Shown here piece by piece: positions 55,213-63,129 of a stretch of DNA of 64,000 nt. Positions within the stretch are counted from its first letter, which is position 1; each line of letters starts with the position of its first letter. Both the position numbers and the translations under genes were made by a program. Where the stretch lies: contig NC_011879.1 of the NCBI RefSeq assembly GCF_000022025.1, positions 248,001 through 312,000 on the forward strand, given 5' to 3'. Source of the DNA: Pseudarthrobacter chlorophenolicus A6. GTDB taxonomy: Bacteria; Actinomycetota; Actinomycetes; Actinomycetales; Micrococcaceae. The notes beneath the pieces are model-generated. The model saw nothing but the letters and a program-made list of their open reading frames with translations, was not told the DNA's origin and searched no databases.

Positions 55213-57318
55213 CTAGACCTCGCCGTCCTCGACCATCTGAGCGAACTCGTCCGGGGTAACGATGCGGATGCCGAGCTCCTGTGCTTTGAGGAATTTGCTG
55301 GAACCGGGTTCTCCGCAAACCAGCAGGTCGGTGGTCTTGGAGACGGAGCCGGAGGCCTTGCCGCCCTTGGCCTCGATCAGCTCCTGCACCCCGGACCTGG
55401 AGAGGGACCCGAGCGGGCTGCCCTTCACCGAGCCGGTGACGACCACGTTCATGGGCTTGCCGTCCGGCTTGGTCAGCTTCGGGGCCTTGGCGCCCGCGGC
55501 CGGGGCTGCCTTCGGGGCACCCATGTTGACGCCAGCTTCCCGGAGCTTTGCGATGACAGGTGCGTTCTTCTTCAGCTGCTCGTGGATGACCTCGGCCTTC
55601 TTCTGGCCGATGCCTTCGACGTTCGCCAGCTGCGAGACCGTGGCGGCCTGGAGGGCCTCCATCGTGCCGAACTCGGCGGCCAGGCGGCGGCCGAAGGTGC
55701 GTCCCGTGAACCGCATCGACAAGGCGGTGATGACCCGGTTCAGCGGCTGAGACTTGGCCTTCTCGATCTCGGCCATGATCTTGGCGGCGTTCTTCTGCCC
55801 CAGGGTGCGGGTGCCGCCGGTGGAGGTTTCACCGAGTTCTACCTCGGCGAGTTGATCTTCGCCGAGGTAGAACAGGTCGGAGACGTCCTTGACCAGGTCC
55901 TTCTCGATCAGCGCGTCACCGATGGAACCACCCAGGCCCTCGATGTCCAGGCCGGCGTCGCGGGATGCAGCATACGAGATGCGGCCTGACACGGAGCATT
56001 CCGGGGTGTGGCAGCGCCAGAGCTCGGTGCTCTTGTCGAACGGCTCGGAGCACTGCGGGCAGACCGACGGCGGCTGCCACGGCTGGGAGCTTTCATCTCG
56101 GAGATCGGCACGGGGCAGGTGGACCTGGGGGATGATGTCGTTCGCCTTGTAGGCAGATACAGTGTCGCCGATGCGCATGTCCGCGGCCTGGAGATGGCCG
56201 ACGTTGTGCAGGGAGGCGTACTCGACGACGGAACCGTCCACCTCGACCGGGGTCAGCCGGGCACGGATGGACAGGCGGCCGGTCTTGCCGATGTTGTATT
56301 CGATGTCCTCGATGACCGTGGGCTCTTCCACGGCCGGGTACTTGTACGCCACGGCCCACTTGGGAGCCCGGGAGCCTTCACCCAGTTCTGCACGCTCCGC
56401 TGCCGTGTTCACCTTGAGGACCGCTCCATCCATGAGGAAGTTCAACCCCTTGCGTTCGGCACCGAGGGCGGCGATGGCGGCCATCGGGTCTTCGGCGTCC
56501 AGGACCGACTGCGGCAGCAGGGACCGGGCGGTCGTGAAGCCCATGCCTTCCAGCTGCTGCATCGAGTCGAGGTGGTCTGCTTTCTCATCGATCGTTGTGG
56601 AGTACGCGGCGAAGGAGAACAGGCCGGCATAGGAGCCGTCCTGCTTGTTCAGCATCCCGGCGACGCCGTTGCGGGCGTTGGCGAAGGGCGCCTTGCCGGC
56701 GGCCTGGCGGATGGCGTTGGCCTTGGCCTTGTTCTCGTCATTCAGGTACAGCTCGCCGCGGACCTCGTAGTCGCCGTCCCCTGCCATCTCGGGAAGACCA
56801 TCAACACCGCGGACACGGTCGGTGACGTCCTCGCCGGTGTAACCGTCACCGCGGCGGGCGGCTCGGACCATCTTGCCGTTCTCGTAGCGGACACTAATCG
56901 CCAGACCGTCGATCTTGGGTTCGATGACAGCCTTCGGGTGCTTGGCCGCGAACTCGATGACAGCGTCCTCGCCCGGCTTCTCCAGCGACTTCATCGGGGT
57001 GGCGTGCTCGACGTCTCCGCCGCCGGCGCCGCCGTGGCCGATCGTGTCGTGCAGGTCGTGCTCCGGCTCGATGCCGTTCGCTGCCTCGTGGGAGGCGATC
57101 TTGGCGAGCAGCCTGTCGAACTCGGCGTCGTTCATTTCTTCGACGTCGGTCGTCTCGTAGGCCTTGGCAGCGGAGAGCGCGGTCGTGACGGCTGCCTGGT
57201 ACTCCTCCTCGCTGCCGAATGTGGCGAGGCCGATGCCCGGTTCTGCGTGGTTCGTGGCGGCGAACTGGCCGCCGACGGGGACGCCGGATGGTTGCCGGTT
57301 CTGGGGTGCTGGGCTCAT
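55213..57318 (-). CDS. ligA: NAD-dependent DNA ligase LigA with N-terminal tag
   Basis: 701 aa, about 30 longer than typical. Domains: domain Ia remnant (MNDAEFDRLLAKI), ATPMKSLEK, adenylation motif EPKIDGLAISVRYENG with Lys135, RRGDGYTGEDVT, OB fold, Cys4 zinc finger (CPQCSEPF ... CHTPEC), helix-hairpin-helix (VEGIGQKKAEVIHEQL), and a C-terminal BRCT domain (NVVVTGSVKGSPL, DLLVCGEPGSSKFLKA). Seals nicks in replication and repair. The first 30 residues include SGVPVGGQFAATNHAEP, also found at the N terminus of the unrelated 62416-62907 protein. GAAGGAAAA precedes the ATG. Accessory copy: the chromosome must have its own. Confidence 0.95.
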   Translation of the reverse strand: MSPAPQNRQPSGVPVGGQFAATNHAEPGIGLATFGSEEEYQAAVTTALSAAKAYETTDVEEMNDAEFDRLLAKIASHEAANGIEPEHDLHDTIGHGGAGGGDVEHATPMKSLEKPGEDAVIEFAAKHPKAVIEPKIDGLAISVRYENGKMVRAARRGDGYTGEDVTDRVRGVDGLPEMAGDGDYEVRGELYLNDENKAKANAIRQAAGKAPFANARNGVAGMLNKQDGSYAGLFSFAAYSTTIDEKADHLDSMQQLEGMGFTTARSLLPQSVLDAEDPMAAIAALGAERKGLNFLMDGAVLKVNTAAERAELGEGSRAPKWAVAYKYPAVEEPTVIEDIEYNIGKTGRLSIRARLTPVEVDGSVVEYASLHNVGHLQAADMRIGDTVSAYKANDIIPQVHLPRADLRDESSQPWQPPSVCPQCSEPFDKSTELWRCHTPECSVSGRISYAASRDAGLDIEGLGGSIGDALIEKDLVKDVSDLFYLGEDQLAEVELGETSTGGTRTLGQKNAAKIMAEIEKAKSQPLNRVITALSMRFTGRTFGRRLAAEFGTMEALQAATVSQLANVEGIGQKKAEVIHEQLKKNAPVIAKLREAGVNMGAPKAAPAAGAKAPKLTKPDGKPMNVVVTGSVKGSPLGSLSRSGVQELIEAKGGKASGSVSKTTDLLVCGEPGSSKFLKAQELGIRIVTPDEFAQMVEDGEV

Positions 57319-57357
57319 GGTTTTCCTTCGCTGTTGAGCGCTGTTTCGACACTCTAT

Positions 57358-57387
57358 ATGTGTGCGGCAGCGGGCCGGGTAGTGCCC
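57358..57387 (-). promoter_or_regulatory. CACACAT-class promoter with leader (ligA)
   Basis: GGGCAC, 17 nt, CACACAT; 39 nt to ATG 57318. Confidence 0.65.
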
Positions 57388-57427
57388 AATTCCCGGTGGG
57401 CTAACAGCCCGAGCGGGCTGGTCCAGG

Positions 57428-57817
57428 CTACGCGGCGGGGAAGTCTAGGTTGTCCGGCCAATGGCCGATCACGGAGTGCTCCGGGGGCCCGTCGACGAGG
57501 CGCGCCAGCACCAGGGGGCCTGCACTGAGCCGCGGCGCGTAGACCAGTTCCCCAACAGCCGGGACTCCCGCCCTATCGAGGGCCCCCGTGAGCTGATTGG
57601 CCAGCACTCTGGTTCCCGAGGGTGTTCGAAGATCGCCCGGGCTGGTGTCGGTCTGTCCGAAGGAGCGGAGGGTCGACATTGCCTCTTTGCGGTTGGCCGC
57701 CCGGACATAGACCTCCCACACTCGCGGTTCTGAAGGGTCGCCGTAGAAACGGCGGATAACGTCTTTCGGCGGTTCGGCGTAGATCGTCTGGAACAGCTTT
57801 GGCCGCCGGCCGCTCAT
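57428..57817 (-). CDS. hypothetical protein, 129 aa
   Basis: Start MSGRRPKLFQTIYAEPPKDV, ATGA overlap with the upstream gene. RVWEVYVRAANRKEAMSTLR and GVPAVGELVYAPRLSAGPLV suggest a mixed alpha/beta fold. Function unknown. Second gene of the 58647 operon. Confidence 0.75.
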   Translation of the reverse strand: MSGRRPKLFQTIYAEPPKDVIRRFYGDPSEPRVWEVYVRAANRKEAMSTLRSFGQTDTSPGDLRTPSGTRVLANQLTGALDRAGVPAVGELVYAPRLSAGPLVLARLVDGPPEHSVIGHWPDNLDFPAA

Positions 57818-58647
57818 GTGTTCGCTCCTGCGGCTGCGACTTCGTCCAGCCCGTGCTGGTACATGAGGCTGTCGGCTTCTTCGATCAGCTTCTTGGCCGA
57901 CCACAGGCTGTCATGGGTAGTGGCTCCTGCGAGGAAGCCGGCGGCCTTCACGACCAGTGCCCGCGCCTGTTCCTCTGCATTGGCTAGCCGCTGGGCTTGG
58001 GTAGGTATCTTGAACGCAGATGGATCCAAGATGGTGGCCCGTGGCGTCTCCCTGATCATCTTGATGGAGTTCGTATCACCGCGCTTGTTGGCGAACTCGA
58101 TCGCCGACGCCACTGCGTGCTCGTATTCGGTGAGGGGAAACTGCCGGCCAGGGTTGCCGCGGTCCAAGAAAGAAACTTCCAGGAGTGTGCCCCCGTGGTT
58201 TCCACCCATTCCCAGCGTCTCGATCTTGTAGGACGGCTCTGATGTCGTCTTCCAGACCTGCCCGTCGACAACGAGGATGCCCTCAAACTTCCGGCCTGCC
58301 TCTTGGATCGCCTCGAATTCCATGGGAGACCACGACTCGTACGCGGCCGTGGAGGGGAACCTGTCGGACCCTGCGGCGGCGATGTCGGTGCGGCCTCCCA
58401 TCACTGCTGTGTAGAGCTGGCCGTTGTAGGAGCGCAGCGGGGCGTCGTCCCCATCGGAGGAGCCGAGGTAGCCGCGGTCATCTGGCACGAGGGCAACAAC
58501 CGGGGCTTCCTCAGACGTGACGCGGGGGATGCGGAACTCGTGGGTGAAGGTCTCCTGAACGGGCCGGGCTTTTCGGCACCGGGGCGGGACGCGATACGGG
58601 CGGAACCCGATAGTGCTGGTGACAGTGAAGAACTCGTGGTTTTCCAT
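57814..58647 (-). CDS. hypothetical protein, 277 aa
   Basis: Start MENHEFFTVTSTIGFRPYRV, 7 nt after a CACACAT block. Beta-rich first 180 residues (VVDGQVWKTTSEPSYKIETL), then an Ala-rich helical C terminus (LANAEEQARALVVKAAGFLA). No motif recognised. First of two genes. Confidence 0.75.
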   Translation of the reverse strand: MENHEFFTVTSTIGFRPYRVPPRCRKARPVQETFTHEFRIPRVTSEEAPVVALVPDDRGYLGSSDGDDAPLRSYNGQLYTAVMGGRTDIAAAGSDRFPSTAAYESWSPMEFEAIQEAGRKFEGILVVDGQVWKTTSEPSYKIETLGMGGNHGGTLLEVSFLDRGNPGRQFPLTEYEHAVASAIEFANKRGDTNSIKMIRETPRATILDPSAFKIPTQAQRLANAEEQARALVVKAAGFLAGATTHDSLWSAKKLIEEADSLMYQHGLDEVAAAGANT

Positions 58648-58654
58648 ACGCCCA

Positions 58655-58684
58655 ATGTGTGCGGAGCCTCTGACAGTTCTTCTC
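58655..58684 (-). promoter_or_regulatory. CACACAT-class promoter
   Basis: GAGAAG at the -35 position, 17 nt, CACACAT, 7 nt to ATG 58647. Confidence 0.6.
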
Positions 58685-58801
58685 GCTACAGGTCTTTCAG
58701 TGTCATGGCGATCAGGAGCCGGGCATCGGACCGCGGTGAGCTTCAACCGGGCCACCGCACACATATGGTGGGAAAAGCACCCTCAACCTCAGGAGTAGCC
58801 A

Positions 58802-59740
58802 TTGTCAGCCCCGTCCGGCAGTAAGGCGATTATCGCCGCGCTGTCAGCCAACCTGTCCATCGCCGTGATGAAATTCATCGCGTTCGCCCTCACCGGAGCC
58901 TCTTCGATGCTGGCCGAGGCTATTCACTCGGTCGCTGACTCCGGCAACCAGGTGCTGCTGCTCGTCGGCGGGAAACAGTCCCGGAAGGAGGCGACCAAGC
59001 TGCACCCCTTCGGTTACGGCCGCGAACGCTACATCTACGCGTTCATCGTCTCGATCGTCCTCTTCACCGTCGGTGGCCTGTTCGCACTCTACGAGGCATA
59101 CGAGAAGTTCCTGGACCCGCACGGCATCGAAGGCGCCTGGTGGTGGGTGCCCCTCGCAGTTCTGATTGGCGCCATCATTGCCGAGGGAACCTCGTTCCGC
59201 ACAGCGATCCGCGAATCCAACCTCACCCGCGGCAAGGCATCCTGGGCAAAGTTCATCCGGACTGCAAAGTCCCCGGAGCTGCCGGTCATTCTCCTCGAAG
59301 ACTTCGCAGCGTTGATCGGTCTGGCCTTCGCCCTCCTCGGTGTCTCCATGACGCTCATCACCGGCAACGGCCTCTGGGACGCCGCCGGCACCGCGCTGAT
59401 CGGCATCCTGCTGGTCTTCGTCGCCGCCGTCCTGGCGATCGAAACCAAGTCCCTGCTGTTGGGTGAATCCGCCACCGCCGCCGATGTCGAGAAGATCGAG
59501 CAGGCACTCGTGGGAGACGGGATCAGCCAGGTCATCCACTTGCGCACCGTACACCTCGGCCCGGAAGAGCTCCTCGTGGCCGCCAAGATCGCCGTCGAGG
59601 AAACCGCCACAGGTGTCAGCATTGCCGAGGCGATCAACGCCGCTGAAGTCAGGGTGCGTTCCGCCGTGCCGATCGCGCGGGTGATTTACCTGGAGCCGGA
59701 CATCTTCTCCGGCGCCGCCCCTGCAGAGACCCCTGCCTGA
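58802..59740 (+). CDS. cation diffusion facilitator (CDF) transporter
   Basis: 312 aa, TTG start with AGGAG 7 nt ahead. Six membrane segments, the second carrying the metal site EAIHSVADSGNQ (H-x3-D); HPFGYGRERYIYAF is the family loop; a second site lies in LLEDFAALIGL (here E-D rather than H-x3-D); the cytoplasmic C-terminal domain (DVEKIEQALVGDGISQVIHL) follows. Exports zinc, manganese, iron or cobalt by proton antiport; the D-rich second site suggests a Mn/Fe branch, by inference only. Plus strand, own terminator, so an independent cargo unit. Confidence 0.9.
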   Translation: MSAPSGSKAIIAALSANLSIAVMKFIAFALTGASSMLAEAIHSVADSGNQVLLLVGGKQSRKEATKLHPFGYGRERYIYAFIVSIVLFTVGGLFALYEAYEKFLDPHGIEGAWWWVPLAVLIGAIIAEGTSFRTAIRESNLTRGKASWAKFIRTAKSPELPVILLEDFAALIGLAFALLGVSMTLITGNGLWDAAGTALIGILLVFVAAVLAIETKSLLLGESATAADVEKIEQALVGDGISQVIHLRTVHLGPEELLVAAKIAVEETATGVSIAEAINAAEVRVRSAVPIARVIYLEPDIFSGAAPAETPA

Positions 59741-59748
59741 CCCATGAC

Positions 59749-59786
59749 AGCAAAAAGGCCGCCTCAGCCGGGGCGGCCTTTCTGCT
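59749..59786 (+). terminator. strong terminator after the CDF gene
   Basis: Long stem AAAAGGCCGCC / GGCGGCCTTT with outer AGC/GCT pairs and a 7-nt loop, then TTTCTGCTG. Probably bidirectional, serving 59802-60023 too. Confidence 0.85.
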
Positions 59787-59801
59787 GTGTCTACGGATGG
59801 G

Positions 59802-60023
59802 CTAACTGCGGCGGGGATAAGCGGCCGGGTCCAGCCTGAGATAGGCCCCGTAGAGGACAACGCCGACGGGGATCGAGGCAACGAACCCGATTGTCGCACC
59901 GCCGGCTCCGGCGAGGAGTGCCCCGATCACGGCAAAGGGCAGCCAGCCGACGATGACCCATCCTATGAACAGCAGGAGACCGCGGCCGATGTAGTCCCCA
60001 TCCTTTGGCCTAAGAATCGACAT
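59802..60023 (-). CDS. two-helix membrane protein, 73 aa
   Basis: Start MSILRPKDGDYIGRGLLLFI, overlapping the upstream gene by 14 nt. Two segments: GRGLLLFIGWVIVGWLPFAV and ATIGFVASIPVGVVLYGAYL. Function unknown. Confidence 0.75.
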   Translation of the reverse strand: MSILRPKDGDYIGRGLLLFIGWVIVGWLPFAVIGALLAGAGGATIGFVASIPVGVVLYGAYLRLDPAAYPRRS

Positions 60024-60360
60024 GAGCCTGCCTTTCCTGCAGGGCGTGGATGGTCTTGAAGTCGGCCCAGGTCTTGCCGTTGACGGTCAGCGTGTCCGGC
60101 ATGCACCGGGCGATCCGCACGGCTTCGTCGAAGGGCAGCCGGCACTCGGCAAGGAACTTCTTGCTGCGGTCCCGGGGCTCGTACTCCCAGTCCTGCGTGA
60201 CGTGGTTCCAGCACTGGTTCAGCCACAGCACTGCCCAGAGGTTGTTAGAGCGCCGGGCGACCTTGACCGCGAAGTAGAAGACCTCCCGGTCATCGAAGCC
60301 GGCGCCCTCGGGGTAGAACTCGAACTCTGTGGCAAACGGGAGCAGGTCGCTATCCTTCAT
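60010..60360 (-). CDS. hypothetical protein, 116 aa
   Basis: Start MKDSDLLPFATEFEFYPEGA with GAAAGAAGGA ahead. YFAVKVARRSNNLWAVLWLN and a Cys/Trp-rich centre; C terminus DTLTVNGKTWADFKTIHALQ. Function unknown. Confidence 0.75.
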   Translation of the reverse strand: MKDSDLLPFATEFEFYPEGAGFDDREVFYFAVKVARRSNNLWAVLWLNQCWNHVTQDWEYEPRDRSKKFLAECRLPFDEAVRIARCMPDTLTVNGKTWADFKTIHALQERQAHVDS

Positions 60361-60466
60361 GATCCTTCTTTCGGGGTTCGGGTGTTCCGGTCGCCGTCCG
60401 TTCCGGCGGTGAGCAGATTCGAGGTGGAGAGGTTGCCGTGGATGGCATCGACTCCGCTGCAATCAC
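60350..60466 (-). CDS. possible 38-residue coupled ORF
   Basis: GTG overlapping the upstream stop as GTGA; reads MIAAESMPSTATSPPRICSP and ends KKDHEG. It fills the only gap in this operon, but composition is Pro/Ser/Thr-rich, so it may be chance. Confidence 0.3.
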   Translation of the reverse strand: MIAAESMPSTATSPPRICSPPERTATGTPEPRKKDHEG

Positions 60467-60747
60467 GCGGAACGCTCCTTGACGGGGACGATGACGATCT
60501 CTTCGCCGAACCGCATGAGGTCTTTCCAGTAGATGTCCCGGTCCTCAGCCATGGCGCGGTAGGAGTGGGCGTAGTCGCCGAAGAGGTCGTTCAGGAGGGC
60601 ATCGTCTTCCTCGATGACCGACATGATCCGGGCCGCGAAGTCGCCGTCTGCCAGATTGATTCCAGCCAGTTTCTCCAACGGAACGTGGATGCTGCGGACG
60701 ATGTCTTTGTGGTACCGGAGGACGAAACTGAATTTGAGGGCGAACAT
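60463..60747 (-). CDS. hypothetical protein, 94 aa
   Basis: Start MFALKFSFVLRYHKDIVRSI with AAGGAGCC ahead, so leadered despite the CACACAT block 48 nt upstream. Helical after a beta start. First gene of the 60747 operon. Confidence 0.75.
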   Translation of the reverse strand: MFALKFSFVLRYHKDIVRSIHVPLEKLAGINLADGDFAARIMSVIEEDDALLNDLFGDYAHSYRAMAEDRDIYWKDLMRFGEEIVIVPVKERSA

Positions 60748-60795
60748 GGCGAGGCTCCTTGGGGTATCGAAGTGCTGCGCGGCTGCGCCCCTCCC

Positions 60796-60825
60796 ATGTG
60801 TGCGGACGCTGGAGCGCGGCTCTCC
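60796..60825 (-). promoter_or_regulatory. CACACAT-class promoter with leader
   Basis: GGAGAG, 17 nt, CACACAT; 48 nt to ATG 60747. Confidence 0.75.
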
Positions 60826-60827
60826 GG

Positions 60828-61535
60828 TCAGCTCCAGTACGTGTAGAGGATCGGCCGAAGGGACGTCCAGGTGCCTTGGTCGGTGAACAGGTTGCCCAGC
60901 AGGGCCAGTTCGCGGATTTCGGCGGGGACCAGGCGGGTCAGCCGCTCGGCGGCGATCGCGGCGTCGGCGAAAAGTGGTTCCTCAGGCCGGGGCCGGCCGG
61001 CAAAGGAGATGCGCCGGGCGGCGATGTCGTGCTGCTCGACGTCGCTGTTGAGGGCGAGGGCCCGGCGGTAGCCACGGACGTAGTTGTAGTTGAGCTCCAG
61101 CCCGGTTGCCTTGTCCATCCAACGACCGTCGTAGGGGTCGATGCCGGGGACGTCGTGGAGGGCAGGGCTGGTGTCGGCTTCGCCGCCAAGGTGCGCTTCC
61201 ACGTAGTCGAAGATGTTGTCATCCTGGATCCAGGTGGACGCATAGGACGGCGGGACGAGGGCCATGACGCTGGGCAGCCCGTAGTCGAAGGAATGCACAA
61301 CGCAGGAGCCGAGGCGGTAGGAGAGTTGGTTGCCGATCCCGGCCCGCACCATGTCCACGTCCTCCAACTCGGGGTCTTCGAACGGGCCGGCCGCTTCCAA
61401 ATGGTGCATGAAGTCGCCGAACGTCGGCTTGACCCCCACCAGGTCGAGCAAGGGCGAATCCCAGTTGATGCGTTGGTCAGCTGGTACGACGTCGGTCAGT
61501 GCGTAGCCCAGGACTTTTCGGATGCGAAGTGACAT
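60828..61535 (-). CDS. hypothetical protein, 235 aa
   Basis: Start MSLRIRKVLGYALTDVVPAD, 7 nt after a CACACAT block. GNQLSYRLGSCVVHSFDYGL and NYNYVRGYRRALALNSDVEQ are notable; Asp/Pro-rich loops. Monocistronic. Similar large cytosolic proteins occur in actinobacterial phages, but I cannot name a family. Confidence 0.75.
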   Translation of the reverse strand: MSLRIRKVLGYALTDVVPADQRINWDSPLLDLVGVKPTFGDFMHHLEAAGPFEDPELEDVDMVRAGIGNQLSYRLGSCVVHSFDYGLPSVMALVPPSYASTWIQDDNIFDYVEAHLGGEADTSPALHDVPGIDPYDGRWMDKATGLELNYNYVRGYRRALALNSDVEQHDIAARRISFAGRPRPEEPLFADAAIAAERLTRLVPAEIRELALLGNLFTDQGTWTSLRPILYTYWS

Positions 61536-61542
61536 GCCATGT

Positions 61543-61572
61543 ATGTGTGCGGAGGGGTTGCGGGCGCTCTAC
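61543..61572 (-). promoter_or_regulatory. CACACAT-class promoter
   Basis: GTAGAG at the -35 position, 17 nt, CACACAT, 7 nt to ATG 61535. Confidence 0.65.
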
Positions 61573-61622
61573 GGGGACCGTCAGCTACTCTCGCAGAAAC
61601 ACCAGCATTGGAAGGGCAGCCG

Positions 61623-61769
61623 ATGAATCATTTCCTGAACCGACTCGCCGCGGAACGTCAAAAGACAGACCACGAGAAGATTTGGTGGGACTGGAGTAAA
61701 GCACATGTAGCGGCCGGCCACGAAGTGTGGGATCCGAGCGGCTCTCCGTGTGTGCGGAGAGCCCGTTAG
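61623..61769 (+). CDS. small plus-strand protein, 48 aa
   Basis: Start MNHFLNRLAAERQKTDHEKI with GGAAGGG ahead and a TACTCT box at 61586-61591. The 3' end runs through the hairpin at 61740-61763. Convergent with 61766-62059 (4-nt overlap) and divergent from 60828-61535. Helical, Trp-rich (IWWDWSKAHV). Function unknown. Confidence 0.55.
   Translation: MNHFLNRLAAERQKTDHEKIWWDWSKAHVAAGHEVWDPSGSPCVRRAR
61740..61763. terminator. hairpin at convergent gene ends
   Basis: Perfect 9-bp stem GGCTCTCCG / CGGAGAGCC with loop TGTGTG. The loop and right arm resemble a CACACAT block, but no gene starts at the right distance. Confidence 0.6.
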
Positions 61770-62059
61770 CCCTGCCCGGAGTCGACCTTCTCGGCCGCGA
61801 TGCGCTTCGCGATGCTCTTGGCGACCCGGGTGCATCCCGGGCAAGTGATGCCGAACAGGGTACGGATCGGGTTGCTGGAGGTCGACCCGACGTCCCGGCC
61901 GCAGAAACCCACGTGGACGAAGATGCCAGGGGTCAGGTGCTGGACGAAACGCCCTTCGGCAAACCAGGGATCGCCGCCCGGCTCGTTTTCCTTGCCCCAG
62001 CCTTCGACGAGGAGCTTCTGCCACTCGCGGCGAGAGACGTTCAGCTTCCTGCTACGCAC
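61766..62059 (-). CDS. hypothetical protein, 97 aa
   Basis: GTG start 1 nt after the upstream stop (MRSRKLNVSRREWQKLLVEG). FVHVGFCGRDVGSTSSNP then FGITCPGCTRVAKSIAKRIA, a possible zinc or redox CxxC. Function unknown. Confidence 0.7.
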   Translation of the reverse strand: MRSRKLNVSRREWQKLLVEGWGKENEPGGDPWFAEGRFVQHLTPGIFVHVGFCGRDVGSTSSNPIRTLFGITCPGCTRVAKSIAKRIAAEKVDSGQG

Positions 62060-62060
62060 G

Positions 62061-62375
62061 TCAGGCCTCCACGGCGATGAGCTCGCGAACGTCGCAGTTG
62101 AGCTCGGCGCCCCAGAGTTTCGGGATGAACCGCCGGATGTCGTCGGCCTCAGGACCTCCGTCCATGCACTCCCCGCTGTTGCGTCGCCGCAGGTAGTCAG
62201 CGATGAGTTCCCGGTCTGCATCCTCCCCGTCGACGTCTGGGTCATAGCGGAAATCGCTGAGATGTTGGCGGGACACCAGGTACTCAAAGGCGCGCAGCAC
62301 CTGCCGGTCGGTGTCGAAGGGCAGCGCTACTTCGACCTGGCCGACTGAGCGGCGGTTGATGTTGAGGATCTTCAT
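62061..62375 (-). CDS. hypothetical protein, 104 aa
   Basis: Start MKILNINRRSVGQVEVALPF, 7 nt after a variant block. Acidic middle (YDPDVDGEDADRELIADYLR). First of two genes. Function unknown. Confidence 0.75.
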   Translation of the reverse strand: MKILNINRRSVGQVEVALPFDTDRQVLRAFEYLVSRQHLSDFRYDPDVDGEDADRELIADYLRRRNSGECMDGGPEADDIRRFIPKLWGAELNCDVRELIAVEA

Positions 62376-62382
62376 GTGCCCC

Positions 62383-62412
62383 ATGTGTACGGCGGGGCTG
62401 GTACGACTCCCC
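62383..62412 (-). promoter_or_regulatory. CACACAT-class promoter, TACACAT variant
   Basis: GGGGAG, 17 nt, TACACAT, 7 nt to ATG 62375. Confidence 0.75.
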
Positions 62413-62415
62413 GTG

Positions 62416-62907
62416 TCAGGCCGACGCGAGCTGCTCGATCTCGTGTTTGAGTGCCTTGCGGGTGACGTCCAGTTCCGTGGCGTCGAAAAGACCGCCGTTG
62501 CCGACCGTACCCAGCGACTTGCGGTATTCGGCTTCGACCATCTCCAGGGCCGCCGGCAGGTGCTTCTCGTATCGGTCCATCCCCCGGTCGCGGAATTCGT
62601 ACATGTCCGGGTAGAGCCTTGCCTTTTCGACCTCCCTCAGTCCGGCCTGGTCTACGGCGCGCCAGGCCGTGATGCACAGCTGGGTGCGATCGAAGCTGCC
62701 GCGGCCCATCAAACCGTCCGAAGCCTCTTCCTTCCACCGGTTGGAGGCCATTGTGTGGAAAGCGATCTGCTGGACGGCGGCCTCGAAGGTGTCATCTGGC
62801 AGCCCTATCAGGTGGACGTGGTCGGGTTCGGCATGAGCGGTTGCGGCGAATTGTCCGCCGGAGGGGACACCGGGCTGAATGCGGGGCTGGGACGAGGTCA
62901 TACTCAT
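62416..62907 (-). CDS. hypothetical protein with LigA-like N-terminal tag
   Basis: 163 aa. Residues 9-28 (RIQPGVPSGGQFAATAHAEP) nearly repeat the N-terminal tag of LigA in this window, while the rest (helical, DRTQLCITAWRAVDQAGLRE, EVEKARLYPDMYEFRDRG) is unrelated. The tag is Gly/Ala/Pro-rich and probably exposed. A degenerate GCACACA lies just before the start. Function unknown; the tag may direct localisation or a shared partner. Confidence 0.8.
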   Translation of the reverse strand: MSMTSSQPRIQPGVPSGGQFAATAHAEPDHVHLIGLPDDTFEAAVQQIAFHTMASNRWKEEASDGLMGRGSFDRTQLCITAWRAVDQAGLREVEKARLYPDMYEFRDRGMDRYEKHLPAALEMVEAEYRKSLGTVGNGGLFDATELDVTRKALKHEIEQLASA

Positions 62908-62922
62908 CTGTGTGCGGGCCTT

Positions 62923-63129
62923 TCAGGAGTTGATGAGCTGGTCACGGAGGGCAACGGCCCTTGCGGTGGGGCGGAACGGCGCCTCAGCGGCCCGGGAAGC
63001 CCTGCCGAGGCGGCCGGGGATGTGGCCCATGCACTTCTCGCAGCACGCCCGCCTCATGCGCTCACGGTGCTGGCGTCGGAGGGCCTTCTTGCGGGCGCCG
63101 ACGGCAGTGGAGCGGAGATTTCGCTTCAC
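62923..63129 (-). CDS. basic Cys protein, 68 aa
   Basis: GTG start overlapping the upstream stop as GTGA. Highly basic (ARKKALRRQHRERMRRACCE) with CCEKC; ends RALVALRDQLINS-like helix. Nucleic-acid binding is plausible from charge alone. Confidence 0.65.
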   Translation of the reverse strand: MKRNLRSTAVGARKKALRRQHRERMRRACCEKCMGHIPGRLGRASRAAEAPFRPTARAVALRDQLINS

